Part shown: piece after piece, positions 32,081-38,638 of the stretch
Layout of the letters: every line of letters starts with the position of its first letter
Numbering within the stretch: the first letter of the stretch is position 1
Assembly (NCBI GenBank): GCA_020853705.1
Contig: JADYYK010000160.1
Coordinates: 1-38,638, forward strand
DNA length: 38,638 nt
Direction of reading: 5' to 3'
From: Deltaproteobacteria bacterium
GTDB lineage: Bacteria > Myxococcota_A > Polyangia > Haliangiales > JADYYK01
Notes under the pieces: model-generated
What the model saw: only the letters and a program-made list of their open reading frames with translations
Databases searched by the model: none
What the model was told of the DNA's origin: nothing
Translations under genes and position numbers: made by a program

Positions 32081-33343
32081 ATGTCCGCCCGCACAGCGCC
32101 CGAGGCCCCCGCCACGCCGTTCAGCCAGCCCTACGCCACCCGCGCCGAGGCCTCCGAGGCCTTCGCCAGCCACGTCAACCGCGGCAAGGTCAACCTGCTG
32201 CGCGCCCTGTTCGCCGGCCAGGGCGGCGAGCTGGTGATGGGGCAGCGCGAGGGCGCCCGCTTCGCCGACGCCTACAGCGGACGCTGGCTGTGGAACTGCC
32301 ACTGCAACGGCGGCACCTTCAACCTGGGCCACCGGCCGCCCGCGGTGGTCGCCGCGCTGAAGGACGCCCTCGAGCACCTCGACATCGGCAACCACCACCT
32401 GGTGTCAGGGCTGCGCGCGCACCTGGCCGCGCGCCTGGCCGCGACCACCGACGGCCGCCTGCCCGGCGTGGTCTTCGGCGTGGGCGGCGGCGAGGCCAAC
32501 GATCTGGCCATCAAGGTCGCGCGCGCGCGCACCGGCAAGCCCAAGATCATCTCGGCCCATGGCGGCTATCACGGCCACACCGGGCTGGCGCTGGCCGCGG
32601 GCGATCCGGCCTACCGGCGCCCGTTCGGGGCCAACCCGCCCGGCTTCGTGCAGGTGCCCTGGAACGATCTCGGCGCGCTGTCCCGCGAGCTCGGCGTTGG
32701 CGACAGCGCGGCGGTGCTGCTGGAGACCATCCCGGCCACCCTGGGCATGGCGCTGCCCGACCCCGGCTACCTGGCCGCCGCCGCCGACCTGGCGCACCAG
32801 CACGGCGCGCTGCTCATCCTCGACGAGGTGCAGACTGGCCTGGGGCGCACCGGGACCTTCTGGGGCTACCAGCAGGACGGCGTCACGCCCGACCTCCTGA
32901 CCACCGGCAAGGGGCTGTCGGGTGGCATGTACCCGCTGACCGCGACGCTGATGACCGCCGAACTGCATGGCTTCTTCGACGAGCACCCCTTCATCCACAT
33001 CTCGACCTTCGGTGGCGCCGAGCTCGGCTGCGTGGCCGCCGAGGCCATGCTCGACGTCACCCTGGCGCCCGGCTTCCTCGCGCGCGTGACCGCGCTGGGC
33101 GAGCGCTTCCAGCGCGGCCTGGCCGGGCTGCCGGTGAAGCTGCGCCAGCGCGGGCTGTTCATGGGCCTCGACCTCGGCGCACCGGGCGCCGCACCGCCGG
33201 CGACGCGCAAGCTGCTCGAGCACGGCATCTTCGCGCTGTGGGCCAACCATGACACCGCGGTGGTGCAGCTCCTGCCGGCGCTGACCATCACCGACGCCGA
33301 GGCCGACGCCATCATCGCGGCGCTGTGCGAGGCGCTGTCGTGA
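32081..33343 (+). CDS. Class III PLP-dependent aminotransferase
   Basis: Enzyme of 420 aa of the ornithine/GABA/acetylornithine aminotransferase family. Landmarks in order: NLGHRPPAVVAAL, FGVGGGEANDLAIKVAR, IISAHGGYHGHTGLALAAG (phosphate and PLP ring contacts), LILDEVQTGLGRTGTFWGYQQDGVTPD (Asp that binds the pyridine N), TTGKGLSGGMYPLTATL (Schiff-base Lys) and STFGGAELGCVAAEAML. Full length for the family. The start is ATG 32081 with SD AGGAGA 5 nt upstream; the open frame above it lies in the operator region. The stop overlaps the next start (GTGA). The amine substrate is unknown; control by the divergent TetR is likely. Confidence 0.93.
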   Translation: MSARTAPEAPATPFSQPYATRAEASEAFASHVNRGKVNLLRALFAGQGGELVMGQREGARFADAYSGRWLWNCHCNGGTFNLGHRPPAVVAALKDALEHLDIGNHHLVSGLRAHLAARLAATTDGRLPGVVFGVGGGEANDLAIKVARARTGKPKIISAHGGYHGHTGLALAAGDPAYRRPFGANPPGFVQVPWNDLGALSRELGVGDSAAVLLETIPATLGMALPDPGYLAAAADLAHQHGALLILDEVQTGLGRTGTFWGYQQDGVTPDLLTTGKGLSGGMYPLTATLMTAELHGFFDEHPFIHISTFGGAELGCVAAEAMLDVTLAPGFLARVTALGERFQRGLAGLPVKLRQRGLFMGLDLGAPGAAPPATRKLLEHGIFALWANHDTAVVQLLPALTITDAEADAIIAALCEALS

Positions 33344-34251
33344 TCCCGGCGCACGAGCTCGTCGCCCTGGAGGCGCGCGTCGAGGCCTGCCTGGCGCGCG
33401 GCAGCGACGACGGCCTGTGCGTGCTCGGCCACGGCGAGATGTCGCTGGTGCTGGGCTGGCCCGACGGCGGCGCCGCACTTGCGCCGGAGGTCGCCGCCAA
33501 GCGCCTGCCGGTGTTCGCCAGCGTGGCCGCCTTCGAGCGCTACGCCGGGACGCTGCGCCGCTACCTGGCCGCGCTCGAGGCCGCCGGGGTGACCCCGCTG
33601 CCGACCCAGCTGCAGCGGGTCGACCGCGCGGACGGCAGCTGTGTCGGCTACTGCGTGCAGCCCGCGCTGGCCGCGGACGCGCTGCTGCCGCGGGTGCTGG
33701 CGCGCGCCACGCCGGCCGAGGGCTTGCGGCTGCTGCGCGAGGTCGCCGAGCTGGCGTGCGCCACCGTGACGGCCGCGGTCGGCCTCGACGCCCAGCTGTC
33801 CAACTGGGCGCTGCGGGATGGCCAGCTGTGCTACCTCGACGTGACCACGCCGCTGCTGGCGCATCCCGACGGCAGCACCGAGCTGGATCCCGCGCTGTTC
33901 CTGGCCGCCTATCCGGCGCCGCTGCGCGCGCCCATCCGGCGCTTCGTGCTGCCCGGGATCGTGCGGCGCTACCACCAGCGCCGCAGCGTGCTGCGCGACA
34001 TCTGCGCCAACCTGGTCAAGGAGCGCCTGCAGGGCTGGCAGCCGGCCCTGCTCAGCGTCGCCAACGCCGCGCTGGCCGCCGTCGAGCCGGCAGCCGCGCC
34101 CATCACCGCCGCCGAGGCCACGCGCGACTATGCCCGCGACGCCCGCATGTGGGCGGTCATGCTGTGGCTGCGCCGCGCCGATCGCTTCTGGCAGCGCGCC
34201 ATCCGGCGCAAGAGCTACCCCTTCCTGCTGCCGCGCGCGATCGCGCGCTGA
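33340..34251 (+). CDS. Kinase-fold-like protein linked to the aminotransferase
   Basis: Protein of 303 aa, start GTG 33340 overlapping the aminotransferase stop. It is not a named enzyme, but the layout is reminiscent of a small-molecule or protein kinase fold: HGEMSLVLGWPDG (nucleotide-loop-like), AAKRLPVF with a Lys where VAIK would be, LDAQLSNWALRDGQLCYLDVTTPLL (an Asp...Asn catalytic-loop-like motif and Asp before the activation segment). A basic helical C-terminus follows (MLWLRRADRFWQRAIRRKSYPFLLPRAIAR). It could phosphorylate the product of the aminotransferase, or be a degenerate kinase. It ends directly against the convergent gene with no spacing. Confidence 0.65.
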   Translation: MIPAHELVALEARVEACLARGSDDGLCVLGHGEMSLVLGWPDGGAALAPEVAAKRLPVFASVAAFERYAGTLRRYLAALEAAGVTPLPTQLQRVDRADGSCVGYCVQPALAADALLPRVLARATPAEGLRLLREVAELACATVTAAVGLDAQLSNWALRDGQLCYLDVTTPLLAHPDGSTELDPALFLAAYPAPLRAPIRRFVLPGIVRRYHQRRSVLRDICANLVKERLQGWQPALLSVANAALAAVEPAAAPITAAEATRDYARDARMWAVMLWLRRADRFWQRAIRRKSYPFLLPRAIAR

Positions 34252-34875
34252 CTACCAGAACCAGCCCTTCTTCTTCTTCTTGGGCTCGGGCTCGGGCGGG
34301 GCTGGCTCCGGGGCCGGCGCCGCGGCGGCCACGCTGGGCGGCCCGCTGGTCATGCGCGCCAGGTCGGCGGCGGTCACCGCTCGCAGGAGGTGCTTGGGGC
34401 CGCTCTCGGTCGCGGTCAGGAAGGGCAGGTTGACCTCGGTCCCGCCGCCGCGCGCCACCTCGTTGGCGGCCTTGTACCAGGCCTCGGCCAGGCGCGACAC
34501 CACCTGGCCGTCGTGCTGCACCCTGGCGCCGCTGTCGCGCTCGAAGTCGAGGGCCAGGTGCGCGACGCCGAAGGCCATCGCGGTCTGATCGCCGAAACCC
34601 GCCAGCGCCCCGCGCGCCGCCGTCTGCAGCGCGCCGACGAAGGGCTCACCGGCGCCGAGCGCCACCGTGAAGGCATCCACGAAGCGCTTCAGGTCATCGC
34701 GCGTCGGCCCGTTGGGCACCACCGGCTGCGCCTCGCGCGCGGCCACCGGCGCCACCGCCGTGGGCATGGCCAGCTGCGCCACTCCGCCGCAGAAGCTGCA
34801 CTGCAGGAAGCTGGCGCCCGGGGTCGGCGTGGGCAGCGCGGCGCTGCAATGCGGACACTTGAGCGCGGTCACCAT
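34252..34875 (-). CDS. Zinc-ribbon protein with Lys-rich C-terminus
   Basis: Soluble protein of 207 aa. The N-terminal zinc ribbon has CPHC (residues 7-10) and CSFC (about 26-29). A linker (30-60) leads to a mainly helical domain (DLKRFVDAFTVALGAGEPFVGALQ, YKAANEVARGGG) and an Ala/Pro/Glu-rich tail ending KKKKKGWFW. This tail may bind membrane or nucleic acid. Function unknown. The plus-strand neighbour's stop is the base before this gene's stop (34251/34252). On the minus strand TATCGT lies 11 nt before ATG 34875, with no SD. Confidence 0.72.
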   Translation of the reverse strand: MVTALKCPHCSAALPTPTPGASFLQCSFCGGVAQLAMPTAVAPVAAREAQPVVPNGPTRDDLKRFVDAFTVALGAGEPFVGALQTAARGALAGFGDQTAMAFGVAHLALDFERDSGARVQHDGQVVSRLAEAWYKAANEVARGGGTEVNLPFLTATESGPKHLLRAVTAADLARMTSGPPSVAAAAPAPEPAPPEPEPKKKKKGWFW

Positions 34876-34886
34876 GGCCTGCGCTC

Positions 34887-34892
34887 ACGATA
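34887..34892 (-). promoter_or_regulatory. -10-like TATCGT, 11 nt before ATG 34875
   Basis: The minus strand reads TATCGT, eleven bases, ATG. Same hexamer as at 3386; a leader of about 4-5 nt is predicted. Confidence 0.4.
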
Positions 34893-34896
34893 ACAC

Positions 34897-35415
34897 TCAC
34901 GGCGCGCCGGTGTCGTAGGTGCCATCCACGGTGACCCAGCCGAACTCCAGGTGCACGGTGCCGCTGTTGCGCCCGGTGGCGCTGAGGCGATCGGGCGCCA
35001 CCCAGCCGCCGATGGCGTCACGCGTGCCCGAGCCACAGGGCGAGTCGTCGCAGGGCGCCACGATGGTCGCCGCGGCGCCCACGATGGCGTCGTCGTCACG
35101 GTACAGGTACAGCGTGACCGTGTGCAGGAACAGGGCGGGGCCGCGCATGCGCAGGTTGATGGCGATGGCGCCGCACGACTGCCCCGCGCTGGCCCCGGGC
35201 AGCAGCGGGTCGCCACGGTCGCCCGGGCAGGCCTGCACCGACTGGCTCTCCACGGCGGGGCTGCAGCTCAGCAGGGTGCCGGTCACGGGCGGCTCGCCGC
35301 TGCGCAGCTCGAGCGACTGGCGCAGCGGGCAGCGCGCCCCGACGTCGTCTTCCTCGCCACAGCCCGCCAGCAGCAGCGCCACCACGACCAGCCCCGTCCT
35401 CGTGCCATCTCGCAT
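34897..35415 (-). CDS. Cys-containing lipoprotein
   Basis: Lipoprotein of 172 aa. Signal MRDGTRTGLVVVALLLAGC (lipobox LAGC, Cys19), a short acidic linker (GEEDDVGARC), and a beta-rich domain with about eight Cys (ARCPLRQS, LLSCSPAVESQSVQACPGDRG, GQSCGAIAINLRMRG, APCDDSPCGSG), probably disulphide-bonded. Function unknown. The start is ATG 35415 with GAGG 5 nt upstream; the longer ORF to 35487 would overlap the end of the preceding frameshifted gene's region and lacks an SD. Confidence 0.7.
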   Translation of the reverse strand: MRDGTRTGLVVVALLLAGCGEEDDVGARCPLRQSLELRSGEPPVTGTLLSCSPAVESQSVQACPGDRGDPLLPGASAGQSCGAIAINLRMRGPALFLHTVTLYLYRDDDAIVGAAATIVAPCDDSPCGSGTRDAIGGWVAPDRLSATGRNSGTVHLEFGWVTVDGTYDTGAP

Positions 35416-35513
35416 GTCCGCCTCTGGTGCAACCACAGGGCCAGCACGGCGACCACCGGGTCTCGCCAGCTTGCGGGCGGTCGACACGCCCGGGTCGCGA
35501 CAACCCCGCCAGG

Positions 35514-36061
35514 TCAGGGCGTGTGGCCGCGGACCTCGATGCGGTAGCTCTTGCCCAGCAGGCGGGTCGCGCCGGTGCTGACGCCGAGGGCATAGTCGAC
35601 CCCGCGCGGACCGCGGCGTTGCTGAAGCCGCCCAGGCTCAGGGTCGAGAAGCCGTCATTGGCGATGGCGTCCAGGGTCAGGCGCACCTCGGTCTGCCCGG
35701 TGCCGAAGCGCTCGCTGCCGACATAGACGAAGGCGTCGATGCCGGGGAAGTCAGGCTGGGTCGCGCCGCCGAAACTGCCGGTGTTGAAGCGGTACTGATC
35801 GGTGGTCGCCATGCTGGCCTCGAACTGGCCCTCGAGCACGAAGCCGGCGCCATCGACGGTGAAGCTGGTGGCCTCGGCGCCAGCCTTGACGCCGTTGCCG
35901 ACCTCGTCGCGCTCCTGGTAGCGCGGCGCGCCGGGGCCGACGATCGATGAGTCGGCGCCGCCCCCGCCGCCGTCGCCCCCGCCCCCGCCGCCATCGTCGT
36001 CGTCGCCACAGCCGAGCAGCGCCACCCCGACCAGCACCACCGCGAACCCGCGCAGCATCAT
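35514..36061 (-). CDS. Lipoprotein with apparent frameshift near its 3' end
   Basis: Lipoprotein starting at ATG 36061 (MMLRGFAVVLVGVALLGC, lipobox LLGC), with an Asp/Gly-rich linker and a beta-rich domain (TSFTVDGAGFVLEGQFEAS, AFVYVGSERFGTGQTEVRLTLDA, FSTLSLGGFSNAAVRAG). After about 35600 the frame continues as Arg/Ala/Pro-rich shadow sequence for 165 more residues into the next gene. A shift of one base (-1) there gives a natural end, GVDYALGVSTGATRLLG..., closing at TGA 35514-35516. A one-base deletion, sequencing error in the G4 run at 35600-35603, or programmed frameshifting are possible. Without the shift the ORF would run to 35096. TAGCTT lies 6 nt before ATG 36061. Confidence 0.65.
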
Positions 36062-36067
36062 GGTCCC

Positions 36068-36073
36068 AAGCTA
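36068..36073 (-). promoter_or_regulatory. -10-like TAGCTT, 6 nt before ATG 36061
   Basis: The minus strand reads TAGCTT, six bases, ATG, without SD. Together with TACATT at 36107 it makes another divergent pair of start-proximal boxes in a 59-nt gap. Confidence 0.45.
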
Positions 36074-36106
36074 GCACGTGCGTGCCGCGGCGCGGCGCCG
36101 ATCCGC

Positions 36107-36112
36107 TACATT
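36107..36112 (+). promoter_or_regulatory. -10-like TACATT, 8 nt before ATG 36121
   Basis: TACATT is followed by GCGCTCCC and ATG 36121, without SD. Confidence 0.5.
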
Positions 36113-36120
36113 GCGCTCCC

Positions 36121-37236
36121 ATGTCCACCTCCCTCCCCGTGGGTCAGCGCGTCGTGGTGTCCGAGTTCGGCGACGAGCCGCTGCAGGCCATCGAGAGCTT
36201 CGCCACCCTGGTGCCGCAGCCGGCCCCCGAGCCGGCCACGCTGGGCTCGCGCGACGTCATCATCGCGGTGCGCAGCGCGTCGGTGGGCTGGGTCGACCTG
36301 CTGATGACCAGCGGGCAGTACCAGCACATGCCGAAACCGCCCTACACGCCGGGCCTGGAGTACGCCGGCGAGGTGGTCTGGGTCGGCCCCGAGGTCGGCG
36401 CGCGGGCGGCCGTGGGCGACGCCGTGCTGGTCGACGGCTTCCTGGCCGGGCCGCGCTCGACGGGGGCCTACCAGGCCTGGGGCGGCTTCGCGTCGTACGC
36501 GGTGGCGCCCGCCGAGGCGGTGCATCGCCTGCCCGGCAAGCTGAGCTACGACCAGGCCTGCAACCTGCTCGGCAACTACGAGACCGCCTATCACTGCCTG
36601 GTCACGCGCGGGCGCCTGCAGGCCGGCGAGACCGTGCTCATCCTGGGCGCCTCGGGCTCCACCGGTCTGGCCGCGGTGCACATCGCCAAGCTGATGGGCG
36701 CCAAGGTCATCGCCACCGGGCGCTCGCCGGCCAAGCTCGAGATCGTGCGCGCGCACGGCGCCGACCACGTCATCGCCACGGGCACGCCCGAGGGCGGCGT
36801 GCGTCCGTTTCATGACGAGGTCAAGGAGCTGACCGGCGGCCGCGGCGTCGACGTGGTCTATGACGGGGTCGGCGGCGAGCTGTCGCTGGCGGCCATGCGC
36901 TGCGTGAACTTCGGCGCGCGCTTCCTCATCGTGGGCTGGGCCGGGACGCCGTTCGTGGCGCGCGGTCGGGGCCAGCGCGGCGCCCCCAACGCCAACGCGC
37001 TGCCGACCAACTTGATGATGATGAAGGGGCTCGACGTGCTGGGCTGCCCGACCGTGATCGGCACCATCAAGGATCCCTCGCTGCGCCCGCCGCGGCTGGC
37101 CCGCATCATGGAGTGGGCGGCGTCGGGGCAGCTCGTGCCGCACGTCTCACACCGGTTCCCGCTGGGCGACTTCAAGGCCGCGATGCGCGCCAAGTGGACC
37201 GGCGAGGTCGTCGGCGGCTGCGTGCTGCACCCTTAG
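36121..37236 (+). CDS. NADPH:quinone oxidoreductase-like MDR enzyme
   Basis: Medium-chain dehydrogenase/reductase of 371 aa of the zeta-crystallin/quinone oxidoreductase type. The GroES-like N-terminus contains PYTPGLEYAGEVVWVGPEV and GDAVLVDGF. The Rossmann part has ILGASGSTGLAAVHIAKLMGAKVIATGRS (AxGxxG-type NADPH motif), HGADHVIAT and VVYDGVGGELSLAAMRCV. No zinc-ligand Cys/His pattern is seen, in line with quinone oxidoreductases. The end (LVPHVSHRFPLGDFKAAMRA) is typical of the family. Start ATG 36121, supported by the TACATT box; the frame is open upstream but overlaps the divergent gene. Substrate likely a quinone or enal (inference). Confidence 0.93.
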   Translation: MSTSLPVGQRVVVSEFGDEPLQAIESFATLVPQPAPEPATLGSRDVIIAVRSASVGWVDLLMTSGQYQHMPKPPYTPGLEYAGEVVWVGPEVGARAAVGDAVLVDGFLAGPRSTGAYQAWGGFASYAVAPAEAVHRLPGKLSYDQACNLLGNYETAYHCLVTRGRLQAGETVLILGASGSTGLAAVHIAKLMGAKVIATGRSPAKLEIVRAHGADHVIATGTPEGGVRPFHDEVKELTGGRGVDVVYDGVGGELSLAAMRCVNFGARFLIVGWAGTPFVARGRGQRGAPNANALPTNLMMMKGLDVLGCPTVIGTIKDPSLRPPRLARIMEWAASGQLVPHVSHRFPLGDFKAAMRAKWTGEVVGGCVLHP

Positions 37237-37275
37237 TCCTGGCTCGCTCGCGCGACGTGGCGGGGCCGAGCCGGT

Positions 37276-37788
37276 TCAGTCGTCTTCGCGGCCAGCCGCG
37301 CCGTCGAAGCTGCCCTCGGCCAGCTCGCGGACCTGGCTCCAGCGCAGGGTGGCGTCGCCCGGGAGGGTGATGAACGCGGTCACCGGCTCCTCGCGACCGT
37401 GGGTCGACTCCCAGCTGCCGCCGAGCTCGATCTCCAGGGTCGGCGCCGACTGGTCGCCGCCGCGGATGCGCCCCTCGACCCAGTTGCCCCCGGCCAGCAG
37501 CAGCTCGAGCCGGTCGCCGTCGCGCACGCGCTCGCCGTCCAGCCAGCGCTCACGGTTGACGACCTGGAGTCGACCGCGCACGCGCTCCCGGCTGTTGACC
37601 AGGTTGCTGCTGGTCAAGCGGCCGAGCTGGATGCGCCCCGAAGGGCTGTGCTGGTGCGCCACCTCGACCCAGGCGTTGCAGCGTCGACAGAAGCTCTTGC
37701 CGGCCAGGTCGTCCATGAACCCGACCATGGTTGCACAACCGGCGCACGGGCGCACGAAAGCTGCGCTGTCCGCGGCGATTTGCCGCAC
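37276..37788 (-). CDS. Zinc-ribbon protein of unknown function
   Basis: Protein of 170 aa. Two CxxC pairs, CAGC and CRRC (about residues 15-18 and 34-37), form a likely zinc ribbon. After a basic segment (LVNSRERVRGRLQVVNRERW) a compact beta domain follows (DGDRLELLLAGGNWVEGRIRGGD, PTLEIELGGSWESTHGREEPVTAFITLPGDATLRW) and an acidic C-terminus (AAGREDD). Function unknown. The start GTG 37788 is chosen because it keeps both CxxC pairs; ATG codons inside (MVGFMDDL) would remove the first. TAGCGT overlaps the GTG and no SD is evident, so the start is uncertain. Confidence 0.65.
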   Translation of the reverse strand: MRQIAADSAAFVRPCAGCATMVGFMDDLAGKSFCRRCNAWVEVAHQHSPSGRIQLGRLTSSNLVNSRERVRGRLQVVNRERWLDGERVRDGDRLELLLAGGNWVEGRIRGGDQSAPTLEIELGGSWESTHGREEPVTAFITLPGDATLRWSQVRELAEGSFDGAAGREDD

Positions 37789-37815
37789 GCTACGTCAGGT
37801 GACTCAGGACGCCGC

Positions 37816-38346
37816 TCAGCGCTCCAGCAGCAGCGTGGGCAGCCCCTTGTAGGTGACGCGCGCGAGCTCGCGATAGCCGCACTTCTCGGCCACGCGCAGC
37901 GACGCCAGGTTATCGGGATCGATGAGACACACCGTGCGCGGGGTCGGGAAGCGCAGCTCGGCCCAGGCCAGCGCGGCGCGCACCGCCTCGGTCGCGTAGC
38001 CCTGCCCGTGCGCCCCGGTGGCCAGCGCCCAGCCGATCTCGGGCGCGCCGCCGAGGTCCATGGCCAGGTCACGCTTGAAGTCGGAGAAGCCGATCTCGCC
38101 CACGAAGCGCCGTGACGCCAGCTCCTCGATGACCCAGTAGCCAAAGCCGAGTAGCGCCCAGTGGCCGGCATAGCGCAGCACCCGACCCCAGGTCTCCTCG
38201 CGGGTGAACGGGCGGCCGCCGATGTGGCGCGTCACCACCGGGTCGCCCCACATCGCGATGCACGCCGGCAGGTCGTCGACCCGGTGCGCGCGCAGGCGCA
38301 GGCGCGCGGTCTCCAGGGTGGGAATCACGGTGGTGGGCTGCCCCAT
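37816..38346 (-). CDS. GNAT N-acetyltransferase (RimJ/RimL-like)
   Basis: Acetyltransferase of 176 aa of the RimJ/RimL-type GNAT family, which transfers acetyl from acetyl-CoA to protein N-termini or small amines. Landmarks: ETARLRLRAHRVDDL at the start, GFGYWVIEELASRRFVGEIGF (beta strands), EIGWALATGAHGQGYATEAVRAALAWA (acetyl-CoA motif A, Q/RxxGxG/A type: GQGYA), and DPDNLASLRVAEKCGYRELARV (motif B). Start ATG 38346 (MGQPTTVIPTLETARL) is preferred: TACCGT is 6 nt upstream. The in-frame GTG 38388 would place 14 extra residues in the inverted repeat that begins at 38380. Confidence 0.9.
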   Translation of the reverse strand: MGQPTTVIPTLETARLRLRAHRVDDLPACIAMWGDPVVTRHIGGRPFTREETWGRVLRYAGHWALLGFGYWVIEELASRRFVGEIGFSDFKRDLAMDLGGAPEIGWALATGAHGQGYATEAVRAALAWAELRFPTPRTVCLIDPDNLASLRVAEKCGYRELARVTYKGLPTLLLER

Positions 38347-38352
38347 GGGGGC

Positions 38353-38358
38353 ACGGTA
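38353..38358 (-). promoter_or_regulatory. -10-like TACCGT, 6 nt before ATG 38346
   Basis: The minus strand reads TACCGT, six bases, ATG. Supports ATG 38346 as the start of the acetyltransferase. Confidence 0.45.
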
Positions 38359-38379
38359 CACGACGGCTCGGCGCTCATC

Positions 38380-38637
38380 ATTCGTCACATCTCAGTCGCC
38401 CCGGATTGCATCGAGGGCCGGCTTCTCCAGGGGCCGCCCCTCGTCGCGCCTGAAGCCAGCCCAGGCGCGTCGTGGCGGGTGCGCTTCCGGTCGGGCGGCC
38501 GAGGCACCCATCGTCCTCGGCCGCCAACCCGAGCCGCCCGTCCGAGCCGCCCGTGGCGGTGGCGACAACGCTGCTCGTTCAGTTCGCCATGCCCGAGCGG
38601 CCTCGCTGCAATGCGGGGCCGCCGAGATGTGACGAAT
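38380..38637. mobile_element. MITE-like element with 37-bp terminal inverted repeats
   Basis: ATTCGTCACATCTC (38380-38393) and its exact reverse complement (38624-38637) bound a 258-bp block. The match continues imperfectly inward: left 38380-38416 against the reverse complement of 38601-38637 agrees at about 32 of 37 positions. The interior has no convincing coding sequence and several short inverted repeats (for example GGGGCCGCCCC). This fits a small non-autonomous transposon-like element, although the window ends one base beyond it, so target-site duplication cannot be checked. Its left end lies about 30 nt upstream of the acetyltransferase start, and no other feature was seen in 38347-38638. 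Confidence 0.6.
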
Positions 38638-38638
38638 C

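Noticed and set aside
35595..35612. Programmed -1 frameshift as the certain explanation of the lipoprotein frame change
   Set aside because: The slippery sequence is not a standard X XXY YYZ heptamer and no downstream structure was verified, so a mutation or sequencing error is equally likely.

Overview
The window is about 38.6 kb of very GC-rich DNA, packed with short, mostly monocistronic or two-gene units on both strands and almost no intergenic space. Three features suggest a Myxococcota (deltaproteobacterial) chromosome: two eukaryotic-type Ser/Thr kinase-like proteins with PEGA-type C-termini, an FHA-containing sigma-54 activator, and many secreted lipoproteins whose lipobox is followed by Asp/Gly/Ala-, Pro- or Cys-rich linkers. 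This is inferred from gene content, as no rRNA or marker gene is present. I see no tRNA, rRNA, CRISPR array, integrase or intact transposase.

Layout. 1-4.1 kb: a sugar-epimerase-like SDR and a PlsC-type acyltransferase (operon, minus), then a methyltransferase, a classical SDR and a DUF1801 protein with a histone-H1-like tail (plus). 4.1-9.8 kb: a secreted protein, a small helical protein, a propeller lipoprotein with 13 Asp-rich blade loops, an HExxH membrane protein and another lipoprotein. 9.8-12.3 kb: a divergent aldo/keto reductase and a Tat-exported flavin amine oxidase lipoprotein. 12.6-19.1 kb: a six-gene translationally linked operon encoding a monoheme cytochrome c, a cupredoxin, a tandem cupredoxin-like lipoprotein, a HEAT lipoprotein, an outer-membrane beta-barrel-like cytochrome c and a membrane-anchored pseudokinase with a PEGA domain. 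This is the best candidate for an undescribed system, possibly an envelope copper/heme electron-transfer module with its own sensor. 19.2-21.5 kb: a lipase, an SRPBCC-like protein and a Cys-rich lipoprotein with a structured leader. 21.7-26 kb: an active PEGA kinase divergent from a secreted membrane-anchored PEGA partner, followed by a Kelch lipoprotein. 26-31.4 kb: an FHA/sigma-54 activator, small lipoproteins and membrane proteins, and a LAS-type zinc peptidase. 31.4-34.3 kb: a TetR repressor divergent from a class III aminotransferase and a kinase-fold-like protein. 34.3-38.6 kb: a zinc-ribbon protein, two lipoproteins (one frameshifted), a quinone oxidoreductase, a second zinc-ribbon protein, a GNAT acetyltransferase and a MITE-like inverted-repeat element at the right edge.

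Expression style. At least 16 genes have a TAnnnT box (TAGACT, TATCGT, TACAAT and similar) only 6 to 11 bases before the start codon and no Shine-Dalgarno sequence, which predicts leaderless or nearly leaderless mRNAs. A minority of genes (starts 4994, 13646, 14935, 21501, 32081, 35415) have clear SD sequences. Inside operons, starts overlap upstream stops (ATGA, GTGA, TGATG). This pattern was used to choose several starts. Gene boundaries also carry repeated hairpins: a 36-nt bidirectional terminator-like repeat (two copies with a compensatory base-pair change) and a 25-nt repeat (two copies).
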